Shown here piece by piece: positions 22,123 through 32,690 of a DNA stretch of 64,000 nt. The first letter of the stretch is position 1, and every line of letters begins with the position of its first letter. Source of the stretch: Triatoma infestans (lineage: Eukaryota > Arthropoda > Insecta > Hemiptera > Reduviidae); assembly GCA_011037195.1 (NCBI GenBank), contig JAAEAF010000103.1, positions 611,478 to 675,477 on the forward strand, read 5' to 3'. Under the pieces are notes generated by a model. The model searched no databases. It saw only the letters and a list, made by a program, of their open reading frames with translations, and was not told the origin of the DNA. The position numbers were made by a program, and so were the translations under genes.

Positions 22123-22505
22123 ATAAATTAGTATAAATACAAATTGAAAGAAAAATTTTCAATTTTATAATAAATTATATTGACTATTAAAATAAATTGT
22201 TCGTAATCAGGAGATCGAAAATATTGATTCTTATGGAAATTAGATTCGACCACAATATTGCCTATTACATAATTATGGAAATAATGTAAATGAAAATAAC
22301 AAAAGTCTTTATATATTTATTTTTATCACATATTGCATTATCGGACACAACATTATCACATTATGACGTTTACATTTCAGTTGAATTTTTTATATTACTA
22401 ATCAATGTTTTTAAAATAGATTAATCATAAATAGAAGAATTTTTTTTCATTGCTAATTTTTCACTATTGTTTTGATATTATAATTAACAATGTAATAAAC
22501 AAAAA
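22123..22505. other. Non-coding AT-rich stretch
   Basis: Nothing recognised. Confidence 0.4.
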
Positions 22506-23492
22506 TATGGTGTGAAACACTCACACAACTTTCTCTTACTCCTGTTCTCAAAATTGAAAATTTTATAGTTTGTGTACCAAATTTAACGAAATTCTTCGAA
22601 AACTGAAAAAACTGTTCAGTAAAAGCACCGCACTTCCGGTTTACTAAATTTCTTAAAACTCGGAATTTTGGCCATCTATTTATTTCTAATTAATTCTGTT
22701 TGGATGATAGAATTAATTGTACGAATATAATCCAACTGTGATAGCACTTTAGAGAAAAGCGTAACCCCACCCCTCCCCTAAAAGTGCCCTTAAATGAATT
22801 TTCCCAGAGAAATGTTTTAAATAAAAGTTGTAGATCTTTGTATGTTTAGTTTATATACTAAGTTTCAAAAAAAATCGTCGGAGCCATTTTTGAGAAAATT
22901 GCGAAAAAGAGAATAAATCATTTAGTAAAGTGGTAAAGTAAACGCACTTTCGGTTATCCGATTTTTTTCAAACTCGGTAATTTCAACAACATATTTAATT
23001 TAATTAACATTATTTAGATGACAGAATTGTCTAATAAACTGAAATAGCACTTTAGATGGCAACCTAACCCCACCCATCCCCCAAAAGTGCCCTTAAACGC
23101 ATTTTCCCGGAGAAATGTTACAAATAAAAGTTGTAACTTTTTGTATGTGTGGTTGATGTTCCAAGTTTAAAGAAAATCGTCATAGCCATTTTTGAGAAAA
23201 TCGCAAAAAAGTAAACAATCCAACTAGTAAAGTGGTACTTCTGGTTGAGGAATTTTGACAGTTAACGTACTGTCCCATGGAGATACCTATATGGAATATC
23301 AAGTTTCAACTTTCTACGGTTTTTCGTTTTTGAGCTATGCTGTTCACATACATACATACATACACACACAATTTGCTAAAAACCATTTTTTTGGACTCAG
23401 GGGACCTCAAAACGGATATTTCCGGTGAAAACTCGATATCGAAAATTTGACACGATTACAATACTTCCTCTTACTAGGAGTAAGAGAAAGTA
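22506..23492 (-). repeat. Family A copy, two-module form
   Basis: The copy is complete in the reverse orientation, from TATGGTGTGAAACACTCACA to CTTACTAGGAGTAAGAGAAA. Both terminal hairpins are visible, as are two modules and the head with CCATGGAGATACC and the CA-repeat. Length 987 bp. One of the best copies for defining the element. Confidence 0.93.
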
Positions 23493-23891
23493 ATAATCTA
23501 ATTAATAAAAACAATAATTTCAGGCTGATCTTTTCGATCTTTATTTTTTTTGGTGCCAATTTGGTTTTTTCTTTATGTTTCATACCATTTTAGGTTTGAA
23601 GTTGCAAAAATTGTTTGTCTGATTATGAGACTATTCCTTTCGAAACTGGAAAAATGTCTAAAGATTTTCTGAGTACTAAAGTTTATTTTTCCCTTAAAAT
23701 ATGGGCTACTTTTTGTTGATCATCCCCTCTCTAAGGGAGGGCAAATCGAAAAAACTCTAGGTATTTGTTTAATTTAAAAATGTATAACAGAAAAAAAATA
23801 TATTTAATATACAATTTGTCCCAACCTTTGTTCTAATTGCAAAAAAAAAAAAAATTCTGATGTAATGCAAGATTTCACGTTTCCATTTTTT
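23493..23891. other. Non-coding stretch
   Basis: Nothing recognised. Confidence 0.4.
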
Positions 23892-24249
23892 ACTTTCTCT
23901 TCTTACTCCCTGGTATTGCGATCGTGTGAAATTTTAGAAATTAAATTTTTACCGGAAGTACATGTTTGAGGTCCCCTGAGTGCAGAAAAAAAGTTTTTAA
24001 AGACTGTCAAAAATACCTATCATTTTTATTTGATACATTTTCCTCGAGAAAATTGATTGGGTGGGGGGTTCTGAGGGAAACAATAGCGTTAAGCTTTACT
24101 TTAAGTATCACTTAAATATTGATAGAATTTCAGATTTGAAGAAAATGGACGAACCAAAAAGTGCAAGTTACAGAATAGGTTTTTAACTGCTGGAGATCAT
24201 CTCGAGGAGCGGTCAATAAAAATTATAACTTTTTTTAAAACTTTTCGAC

Positions 24250-24277
24250 GTTTCGACAAATTTATTGTCTTCTTCAG
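24250..24277 (-). other. CTGANGA-stem-GAAAC motif (hammerhead-like half core)
   Basis: On the minus strand the order is CTGAAGA, then a short hairpin (GACAA with TTGTC), then GAAAC, like the CUGANGA, stem II and GAAA of a hammerhead ribozyme. I could not see a cleavage-site triplet with a paired stem I, so catalytic activity is not supported. Confidence 0.45.
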
Positions 24278-24610
24278 GGATAAAATTTGAAAAAATGTTA
24301 ATCGGGGTATAATATATAATACAAAGTATATAATATATATATTAGTACTCTATATATATAGTATATACACTATAGTATATTAATATAGTAAAATATCTAC
24401 TATAGTATATATATATAATATCGTATAATATACTATAGTATTTATATATAATAAGTAAAATATGTACTATAGTAATATATATAATATCATATAAATATAT
24501 ATATAGTATATTATATATAATAAAATATCTACTATAGTATATATATATATATATATATATAAATATACTATAATACTATATATATAGATATATATATATA
24601 GTAAAATATC

Positions 24611-24652
<42 letters not shown>

Positions 24653-24747
24653 TATATAAATATGTACTATAGTATATATTTTGTGTTTAGCGTGTTTAAT
24701 GAAAATTATATGTAACCCCGAATAACATTTTTTTTAAAATTTTATCC

Positions 24748-24774
24748 CTGAAGAAGACAATAATTTGTCGAAAC
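24748..24774 (+). other. CTGANGA-stem-GAAAC motif (hammerhead-like half core)
   Basis: Mirror copy in the right arm of the same element: CTGAAGA, a GACAA/TTGTC stem, then GAAAC. As in the left arm, no stem I was evident. Confidence 0.45.
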
Positions 24775-25060
24775 GTTGGAAAAGTTTTAAAAAAAGTAAA
24801 ATTTTTTTATTGACCGCTCCTCGAGATCTATTGCCTATTATTAATAGATCGGTCGAGAATCTTGATTATTATCATTGGTTTTTAAGTTTTTTTTTTTTTC
24901 AATTTGCTCGAAAACGACTAAAATGATTTCCTTTAAACTTGAAATGCTAATTGCATGAGATTCAACTTTCATTTTAAACATTTGTCCGAAAAACATTATT
25001 TTCCGTATTTTCTAGTGGAATTAGGGAAAATTTAAACTTGCAGTTTACTAGCTCTATTAG

Positions 25061-25249
25061 TTGAGAGGGAGCTCCCATATAAGTTACACTCAGTTACACA
25101 TGATAATCCCTACCACTTTTTTTCGTGGCAAGCCTATCTAAACGTTGGTAAACATTACAATTGTAATGAAAGTTTTTCCAATAAATTAAGTGTCGAGTAT
25201 TCCACAATCCATGTTTTACTTTTAATCAGAGGTATTTTCCATGATAGCG
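25061..25249. other. Non-coding stretch left of the large inverted repeat
   Basis: Nothing recognised. Confidence 0.4.
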
Positions 25250-25259
25250 GAATCGATGA

Positions 25260-25283
25260 TTTCGGACGTTCGCCCATCATCAG
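25260..25283 (-). other. CTGATGA-stem-GAAA motif
   Basis: On the minus strand: CTGATGA, then a stem GGGCG-AA-CGTCC, then GAAA, near the outer end of the left arm. This is the exact hammerhead core spelling for two of the three conserved segments. No convincing stem I or cleavage triplet is visible. Confidence 0.5.
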
Positions 25284-26300
25284 AATGTATTTTGTCAAAC
25301 AGTGTGATAACAATAGATTTGCACAGTACAAATTTAGTTGATACACTGGTTTTAAAAATGTTTTTGTTAGGACCTAATTAGGTTAAGAGGGGTGTTAGTA
25401 CCTAGTGGGAAAACATATGTTTCAGTTTTTAAAGGGGCATTAATGTTCCCTTTAAAGATAAAAACATCCAAAAAGTGGGAATGTGTAACTTAAAGTTTTT
25501 GAAGGAGATTTACTTTGATAATTAATTACCCCTAATATCTTACTATTTTATTTATTTATTTATAACATAGCGAAAAAACACTGAGTCAGCCGTGGGCTAC
25601 TGTGAAATAGTTACTGACAAGAAATGATGAAATACGAGCTGAATGATCGTAAGATAGTATAGATAAACAAATATGTTGTTGAACAATTAATCCAACATTA
25701 AGGTTGGATAACATACTTATATAATTTTTCAATGATATATTTATAAAAGTTTGTATTTCAAGCTCGTTTAGACTTGTTATATTTAGGCATGTATTTTTAA
25801 TTATACAAGCGTGCGTGGACGACGCGTGGGTATTATGAAAGGTGAAATATGGAATGGAATGCGCAATTATCAAATAACTTGATTATATAGATTAATTTGT
25901 TCAACAACATATTTATTTATCTTTACTACCTTACGATCATGCAGGCTCGGTATTTCATCATTTCTTGTCAGTAACTATTTTACAGTAATTCACGGCTGAC
26001 ACTGTGTTCTTTCGCTCTGTTATAAATAAATAAATAAATAAATAAGATAGTATGGGTAATTAATTATCAAAGTAAATCTCCTTCAAAAACGTAATATAAG
26101 TTACACATCTCCTCTTGTTGGATGTTTCCATTTTGAAAACGAACACTGTGCCTTTTAAAAAAAAGAAGCGAAAAACATGTGTTTTCCCACCCTCCTTAAC
26201 CTATTTAGGTCCTAACCAAAACACTTTTCAAAATCAGTGTATCAACTAAATTTTGCTCTGCGCAAGTCTATGTTATCACACTGTTTGACAAAAAAAAATC

Positions 26301-26324
26301 CTGATGATGGGCGATCGCCTGAAA
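26301..26324 (+). other. CTGATGA-stem-GAAA motif
   Basis: Counterpart in the right arm: CTGATGATGGGCGATCGCCT followed by GAAA. The stem GGCGA/TCGCC is fully paired. Compensating differences from the left-arm copy keep the stem. No stem I was found. Confidence 0.5.
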
Positions 26325-26328
26325 TCGG

Positions 26329-26556
26329 TCGATGACCAATAAATAGAAGCAGGCTAACATATCTTTGTAGTATCTCTGTGCTTTCCAGCTCTGCGGAACC
26401 AACCACAACAATTTTACTTATAAATTTGAGAAAAATCTCTGGTTACCATATGTTAGGAGCCCTCAGTTGATCTCGCACGCATTATAATATAGTCTTGACA
26501 CAACAATGAAAACATCACCTTCTAAATATCAGTTTTGACTGTTGTTTTTTTTTTTT
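26329..26556. other. Non-coding stretch
   Basis: Nothing recognised. It ends in the T-run before the next family A copy. Confidence 0.4.
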
Positions 26557-27546
26557 ACTTTCTCTTACTCCTTAGTAAGAGGAAAGTAAGTATTGTAATC
26601 ATGTCAAATTTTCGATATCGAGTTTTTACCGGAAATATCCGTTTTGAGGTCCTCTGAGTACAAAAAAGTATTTTTTTTTTTTGCAATTGGTCTGTAAACA
26701 GCCTAGCACAAAAACGAAAAATCATAGAAAGTTCAAACTTGATATTCCGTTTAGATATCACTATGGGATCCGACAGTACGTTATCTGTCACAATTCCTCA
26801 ACCGGAAATACCACTTTACTGAAAGTTTTTTTTTTTTTTACTTTTTTCAATTTTCTCAAAAATAGCTCCAATGGTTTTCTTTAAACTTGCTATATCTACT
26901 ACACATACAAAGAGCTACAATTTTTATTTGAAACATTTCTCCGGGAAAATACATTTAAGGGCACTTCTAGGGAGGGGGCGGGGTTAGGTTGTCCTCTAAA
27001 GTGCTAGTTCAATTTATTATACAATTCTATCATCTAAATAATATTAATTGGAATTAAATATGTTGTAGAAATTCCAAGTTTGAAAAAAAAAAAAAATCAG
27101 ATGACCGGAAGTGCGTTTTTAAAGAAAAGTATTTTTCAATGTTCTGCTGTTTTTTTTTCTAAAACGGCTCCAACGATTTTCTTTAAACTAAGTATGTGAA
27201 CTACACATATAAAGAGCTACAACTTCTATTTGAAACATTTATTAGAGGTTATGTTTGCCTCTAAATTGCTATCTTAGTTATTTATACAATTCTACATATC
27301 TAGACAAAATTAATTAGAAATAAATAGATTGTGTCAAAATTCCGAGTTTCAAGGAAATTAGTAAACCGGAAGTGTATTTTTACTGAACAGTTTTTTGTTT
27401 TTTTTTTAGTTTTTAGTTTTTGCGATTTCCTCCATAAAAACATTGACGAATTTCATTATATTTGGTATACTAACTATAATGTTTGTCAATTACAATTTTG
27501 AAAACTGAAGTAAAAGAAAGTTGTGTGAGTGTTTCACATCAGATTT
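26557..27546 (+). repeat. Family A copy, two-module form
   Basis: Complete copy: it starts ACTTTCTCTTACTCCTTAGT, with head, two modules, and a tail to GTGTGAGTGTTTCACATCAG and a T-run. Length 990 bp. Confidence 0.93.
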
Positions 27547-28965
27547 TTTTGAATTATCATACCCATTAAAAAATATAGCTAGCGGTATTCAAAAATTTGT
27601 TTTGTTTTTTTCTCTGTAAGACGTTTTTCCAGTATTTAATAAAAAACGCTGAAAACTTTTCTGTGGTATTTGGAGTTTTGACTCGAAGCACTGACGGAGA
27701 GGACGTCACGAAAAAATAAGCCTTTTTTTAAATCGTTGGGAGGTCTTCTGAAGATGAGGACAACCGCCAAAACTGAGTGGTGAACTTTATTCATCAACAT
27801 GGACCTCATTCATCAAACTGATGCTCACTGATATGGAGATGTGCAGTGGTATGAGGGAAGGGTTCACATTAACAAAATGGCCTCAAAATGGGCGTACAAT
27901 CATTAAATGGTTGTAAATGAAACGAGAAATGATGTGAACTGAATATTTAGTTGTTAAAGGGTGTTTACAATTAAAAGGAAGACAACTCCATCAACTTTCA
28001 CTGCACATCTCCATGTGTTTCACACTTCTACGAGCCATGATCAGCGATAGTACAAAAGTGCGTAGACTAACATAAAAATAATTAGACTTCCTAAGAAAAG
28101 AGAGCCTGGGTACACTTTCTCCAGTTTGGCGTAACATGTTTTTAATATACATACACTCACTAGTTTAAGCTCTGGAGGAAGCCACTTAACACGTGTTTAT
28201 CATTCAATTATCAACACATACCAATGATATTGACATAAAGTTAACTAATTAACAAATATTTGTAATTACCTGAATTGTAAAAAAAATAAATAAATAAATA
28301 AAATAACTTTTTTTTTAATTTTTTTAATCACTTTTATTGTGACCCACATAAATAAGGAGATCAAATAAAGAGGCCGACAATTTATGGTGGGGAGAAAACG
28401 GGTGAAATAAAAAGAGAATATTTTATAAGGCAGGGGAACAATTAAGCTTTGTCAACAATTTTTATTTTTCTTTTATGTTAAAGCAATAAACAGTTTATTG
28501 ACATTTATTTGATTATTATATAATGAATAATTAATTGGTATCATAAATATTAAAAGCTAACTGGAATTTCTTTATAATACTACTGCAAGCATGTCTCCTT
28601 GATTTTATAGGAATGTTATTAATTTTGGAAAATTTTTAAGAGGAAAATTATTAGTGGGAATACAAGATAATAAGTTTCTCAAGAAATTCAATTAAAAGTT
28701 CAGTGTAATAAAAGGAAATGTTGGGTTGATAAGGGCCTAGATAAGTAATAAACAAAAAATAAAAATAAAAAAATATATATATATATCTTTCACAATGACA
28801 CACGCTATAATTGATAGTTATAACATGTTATTTCCCCAGATAATAGTAATTGCGACCTTAACACTGCCTAAACTTCTAGGCCGAAGTGTGCAGCATTTCC
28901 AAGTATTAATTTAAATAAAAAGTGTGGTTTTAATTAATTAAATTGAATAAAAACATAAGAAGAAG
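27547..28965. other. Non-coding stretch with a small inverted repeat
   Basis: A perfect 16-bp inverted repeat (ATGGAGATGTGCAGTG, 27833-27848 and 27999-28014) bounds a 182-bp segment, possibly a very small MITE. A CTGAAGATGAGG word at 27749 recalls the CTGANGA motif but lacks GAAA. The rest is AT-rich, with an AAT-type run near 28280 and TA steps near 28770. Confidence 0.5.
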
Positions 28966-29935
28966 TCTTACTCCTAATAAGAGGAAGTATTGTAATCGTG
29001 TCAAATTTTTGATATCGAGTTTTCACCGGAAATATCCGTTTTGATGTCCCGTGTGTCTACAAAAGTAGTTTTTAGAAAATGGTCTGTGTGTGTGTGTGTG
29101 TGAAAATCGTAGAAAGTTGAAACTTGATATTCCGTTTAAAGTATCACCATGGGATCCGACAGTACGTTATCTGTCAAAATTCCTCAACCGGAAATACCAC
29201 TTTATTAGTTGTTTTTTTTTATTTTATTTTTTTGCGATTTTCTCAAAAATGGCTCCGACGATTTTCTTGAAACTTTTGTATATAAAGTACTCATACAAAG
29301 AGCTACAACTTTTATTTGAAACATTTTTCTGGGAAAAATTCATTTAAGGGCAGTTTTGGGGGGTTGGGGTGTGGCTTGGTTTTCCTTTAAAGTGCTATTT
29401 CAATTTATTATACAATTTTGTCATCTAAATAATAATTATTATAATTAAATATGCTGTTGAAATTTTGTGTTTGAAATAAATCGGATGATCGGAAGTGCGT
29501 TTTTACTAAAATGTATTTTTCAGTTTTCTGGTATTTTTTTCGAAAATGGCTCCAACGATTTTCTTTAAAATAGATATGTGTACTATATATATATGTATAT
29601 ATAAAGCTATAATTTTAATTTGAAATATTTCTCCTGATAATGTCATTTAAGGGGGCCTTTTGGGGGGAGGAGTGGGGTTATGGTTTTCCCTAAAGTACTA
29701 TCATAGTTGATGACACAATTCTACCATCCAAACAAAAATTAACTAGAAATAAAAAAGATGTCTAAAATTTCGAATTTCAAGAGAAATTAGTAAACCGGAA
29801 GTGCGCTTTTACTGAACAGTTTTTTCAGTTTTCGACGAATTTCATTAAACGTGATACACTAACTGTAAAATTTGTCAATTTCAATTTTGAAAACTGGAGT
29901 AAAAGAAAGTTGTGTGAGTGTTTCACATCAGATTT
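28966..29935 (+). repeat. Family A copy, two-module form
   Basis: The copy begins TCTTACTCCTAATAAGAGGA (5' hairpin), keeps the head with CACCATGGGATCCGACAGTA, has two modules, and ends GTGTGAGTGTTTCACATCAG plus a T-run. Confidence 0.93.
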
Positions 29936-29967
29936 TTTTTTTTTTGTAACTAAAAATAAAATAAATC

Positions 29968-30148
29968 TATGACGCAACAGTCTGTGAAGGACCAACTCTT
30001 GCTAGACGGCGATTTGTGTTGGGAGGCGTGTGGTAAGCTCGCCGCTTTTTCCCGCGCCGTTTAATACCGGCTTTCGCTACCTAGGTGCGCTCTACCCCCC
30101 TTTTTCTCACGATGCTGGTTCAATAACGGACTTTCCCTAAGGGCAAAA
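29968..30148 (-). repeat. SINE family A, partial copy
   Basis: The body (GACGCAACAGTCTGTGAAGG ... TTGCTAGACGGCGATTTGTG ... TTTCGCTACCTAGGTGCGCT) matches the copy at 6186. The tRNA-like head end is mostly lost. It abuts the T-run of the family A copy before it. Confidence 0.7.
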
Positions 30149-31415
30149 AACGAATAATCTGCATCCTGTTTTTTTTTTAAATATTATTTTATAGATATAA
30201 TAGTTGAGTAGTAAATATAAATTGAGAATAATATTTGGACATTAATAGAAGTTTATAAAACCCAAGACATGAAACTACAATATTAATTATCAAGGTTCTA
30301 AACTGATTTATACATTTTATATTGATTAATTCTAATATAAAAGCTTCTGACACGATCGCAATGACCATCAATCGGTAATGCGACTTACTGAATGTTTTTT
30401 TTTCAGTTCTCTCGAAAACGGCTCCAATGATTTTCTTTTCCTCGTATACCTACTATATTTGTACGAAAAATATTACAAGTAAATTATTCCGCCTCTATCC
30501 ACATCACGAAATAATATGGCGATTGAATTAAATGCACTGAAAAAATAGATATTACTTTAATTTACAATAATTTTTGAAATTGAGTGATGGGGAATTAAAA
30601 AATTAATAACCAACTAGTAGTTGAATTCCATTTTCAATAGAACACGGTTTTTATTTGTCAGTGAAAGTTTTGAAATGCTGCCAATATTTATGAAAAATGA
30701 TATTTCCAAATCTAAACATAGTTCTTTCAATATTTACACTAAGGCTCAAATGTTGTATGTGTAAACAGACAACTGTCTACAAAATCTGTTTCTGGCAAAA
30801 CATCTTGAAAGTGATTAGTTTCAATCACTTTAACATTACTTATTCTCTAATGGTTTGTTTTTTTACATTATGACCAAAATATTTATTTCAACAAATCTGC
30901 TCATCTCGTACAAAGTGTTGTAACAAACAAATTTAAGTCAGTGAAATAATTAATGTATAAGTTGGATAAGTTAAAACTATATATGGACAATTGGCGCCGG
31001 CAAAGGAAGGGAAGCTTCAACTTAATTATTTAAAAAAAATGATGCTTATCTAGAATTTTTATTCAATTGGATTAGTAATTTTAAAAAAAGTTTTATTACA
31101 AACACTAATTTTAATTTAGTACGACTCTGCATCTATTGTGGACTACCAAACGTCAGCTTGCCTTCTTATGCTACTTGGTCGAATATTTTTATTTATCTAC
31201 GTTATTAAATAAAAAATATTAGCTAAAAGATGTGACATTTATATGTCACCTTTTAGGATGCCCTTGTTTCTGTCGGAATCGACGGACAATTTCCGAGAGT
31301 TTCCAATAACATTTCATTTTATCAGTTCTTTTTTTTTTTTTAATTTTTTCGTAAGCTTTGTTAAAAGTCTGTGTAGCTGCCGAGTTAGGATGATTACGAT
31401 ATATACAATATAATA
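30149..31415. other. Non-coding stretch with a family A scrap
   Basis: A ~55-bp piece at 30383-30438 (GTTTTTTTTTCAGTTCTCTC then GAAAACGGCTCCAATGATTT) is family A module sequence. Nothing else recognised. Confidence 0.45.
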
Positions 31416-31922
31416 CAGTGAAAAACGTTTAACATGAAAGGTCGGTTAACACGAAATCATACTGCGGTCCTGACAAAATACTATGTAATTTCAAATTTTC
31501 TTTTTTTCTTTTAACACGAAAAACATATCGTTTAACACGAAAAGATTTCACTTCTCGTACGAACAAAATATATCTGTTTTCTGCAGATTTTTTTTTGGCT
31601 TATTTTGCTTCTTTAGATGGAAGAAAATAAACAATGGCTGCCACTGTTGCTAGGTTCCGCTTGTCTTTGAGTACGTAAAGGCACCGCCATTATAAAAACA
31701 TTTCAATTAGTTTTCGGAATTCCAGTGAATTTTGTGCTAAAATCAGAGAATTTGGTGTATTTTTGTCATTTTTAATACATAAACTTATTTTTTTTTACGT
31801 GCACAATGGCAGAGAAAATGGGAACGTAAACAAAACCGCTATTTTATCGTTTAACACGAAATTCTTTTAACAGGAAAAAATATTTCGGACCCCTCAAGTT
31901 TCGTGTAAAACGTTTTTCAATG
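31416..31922 (+). mobile_element. Pogo-like non-autonomous DNA element
   Basis: Terminal inverted repeats: CAGTGAAAAACGTTTAACATGA at the left, and the complement of CATTGAAAAACGTTTTACACGA at the right. They are flanked by TA at 31414-31415 and 31923-31924. The word GTTTAACACGAAA or TTTTAACACGAAA recurs inside both ends (about 31443, 31500, 31524, 31848), like transposase binding sites. An ATG at 31806 opens MAEKMGT and then stops, perhaps the relic of a transposase start. At 507 bp it is a deletion derivative. The pogo assignment rests on the TIR style and TA duplication. Confidence 0.75.
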
Positions 31923-31951
31923 TATATATATATAAAATATACAATTATATA

Positions 31952-32170
31952 GTGGGACGGGTGTTGGTGTAGTGGTTATGAGCATGGACTTGTAAGTGGG
32001 AGGATCCCAGTTCGAGTCCAGCGTATAACTAAATTTTATATTTGTTTAAAAAAATGTTATTAGTAAAGTAAGTGCTTTCGCCCCCGTCCACGACACCTAA
32101 TTTGGTAGTTTGACGTTAAGCCTACAAATAAATAAGGCTTTACTGAATAAATAGGCATTACTTTACTTTT
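31952..32170 (+). repeat. SINE family C, tRNA-derived
   Basis: The head GGTGTTGGTGTAGTGGTTAT (A box) and CCCAGTTCGAGTCCAGC (B box) form a clear tRNA-like Pol III promoter. The body includes CGTCCACGACACCTAATTTG, and the 3' end has AATAGGCATTACTTTACTTT. A second copy is at 42799-42996 (minus). It lies ~30 bp from the pogo-like element. Confidence 0.8.
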
Positions 32171-32501
32171 AGTCTTTGGTGTAGTGGGGGAGATAAGGTA
32201 AACAGCATAAAATGAAACACATGAACCACGAACTTGATTTTCCATTACCTTACAAATGGATGACTTTGTTTTGAAACCATTTGTTTTTTTTATCTTTTCC
32301 TAAATATATTGAAAACTTTGCGTTGCTAAATTTGGCTTTCTCTGGACCCTTAGGGTCACAGATATTGACGAGATTTTTAAACTAATGTATTAAATTGAGG
32401 ATGGGCCGTTAATTCCATATTCCAAACCAGATTTAGACAATTTAAAACACCATTATGGTAACCATGTCAACAGTTTCTAAAGATGATGTAAACTATTTAC
32501 T
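32171..32501. other. Non-coding stretch
   Basis: Nothing recognised. Confidence 0.4.
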
Positions 32502-32690
32502 TTCTATAACAAGCAAAATGTTAATTGGCTGGAGCCAAAGAAAAAAACTTTTTTCAATTAACTCGCTTACCTCTCCTTGACAGATCCTGAGGAAGGACAC
32601 TTAAGGTGTCCGAAACGTCAATCGAATAAACTTTTAAATTTGAACTTTTTTTCTTTGGTCCCAGCCAACTAACATTTTGCTTGTTATACT
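32502..32690. mobile_element. Short fold-back element around a CTGANGA-GAAAC motif
   Basis: The arms are 32502-32550 (AACAAGCAAAATGTTAATTG, then GCTGGAGCCAAAG) and 32646-32690 (CTTTGGTCCCAGCCAACTAA, then CATTTTGCTTGTT), complementary with few mismatches. In the loop, 32587-32616 reads CTGAGGA, then the stem GGACAC/GTGTCC, then GAAAC. A further TTGAC/GTCAA pair brackets the motif. No ORF. It looks like a minimal member of the same kind of element as 24188-24876. Confidence 0.7.
32587..32616 (+). other. CTGANGA-stem-GAAAC motif
   Basis: CTGAGGA, a 6-bp perfect stem with loop TTAAG, then GAAAC. The flanking TTGAC (32577-32581) and GTCAA (32617-32621) could form stem III of a type III hammerhead. 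However, only five bases separate it from CTGAGGA, so stem I is absent and self-cleavage is doubtful. Confidence 0.45.

Larger units (their letters stand above)
24188..24876. mobile_element. TA-rich inverted-repeat element with 9-bp target duplication
   Basis: The inverted arms are 24199-24307 and 24716-24827, sharing ATCTCGAGGAGCGGTCAATA and its complement. The insert is flanked by GGTTTTTAA (24179-24187 and 24877-24885), a likely 9-bp target duplication. The centre is a TA-rich tract with repeated ACTATAGTATATATA words. Each arm carries CTGAAGA ... GACAA/TTGTC ... GAAAC pointing outward. No ORF, so non-autonomous. Confidence 0.8.
23892..25060 (+). repeat. Diverged family A copy split by an inverted-repeat element
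   Basis: The head begins ACTTTCTCTTCTTACTCCCT and continues with GGTCCCCTGAGTGC and a diverged module. It is interrupted at about 24188 and resumes at 24877 with CAATTTGCTCGAAAACGACT and TTCCTTTAAACTTG. The sequence GGTTTTTAA is present on both sides of the interruption. Confidence 0.75.
25250..26328. mobile_element. Large inverted repeat, ~440-bp arms (fold-back element)
   Basis: The left arm (25250-25693) and right arm (25888-26328) are complementary over most of their length. Shared blocks include TTTGTCAAACAGTGTGATAA, AAATTTAGTTGATACACTG, GAAGGAGATTTACTTTGATA and GTTACTGACAAGAAATGATG with their complements. The arms differ by small indels (for example, the ATTT run is longer in the right arm), so they have drifted since formation. 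The ~195-bp centre has no supported gene. A related fragment lies at 42170-42330. A fold-back or Penelope-like terminal structure is possible, but no reverse transcriptase is present. Confidence 0.85.

Noticed and set aside
24308..24715. TA-rich tract read as an independent AT-repeat expansion
   Set aside because: It is the centre of an inverted-repeat element with its own flanking duplication, so it was annotated within that element.
26301..26340. Full hammerhead ribozyme call
   Set aside because: Two conserved blocks and stem II are present, but a paired stem I with a UH cleavage site could not be drawn; reported only as a motif.
31952..32020. tRNA gene candidate (SINE C head)
   Set aside because: Same reason: it is a SINE head with a second copy carrying the same body.
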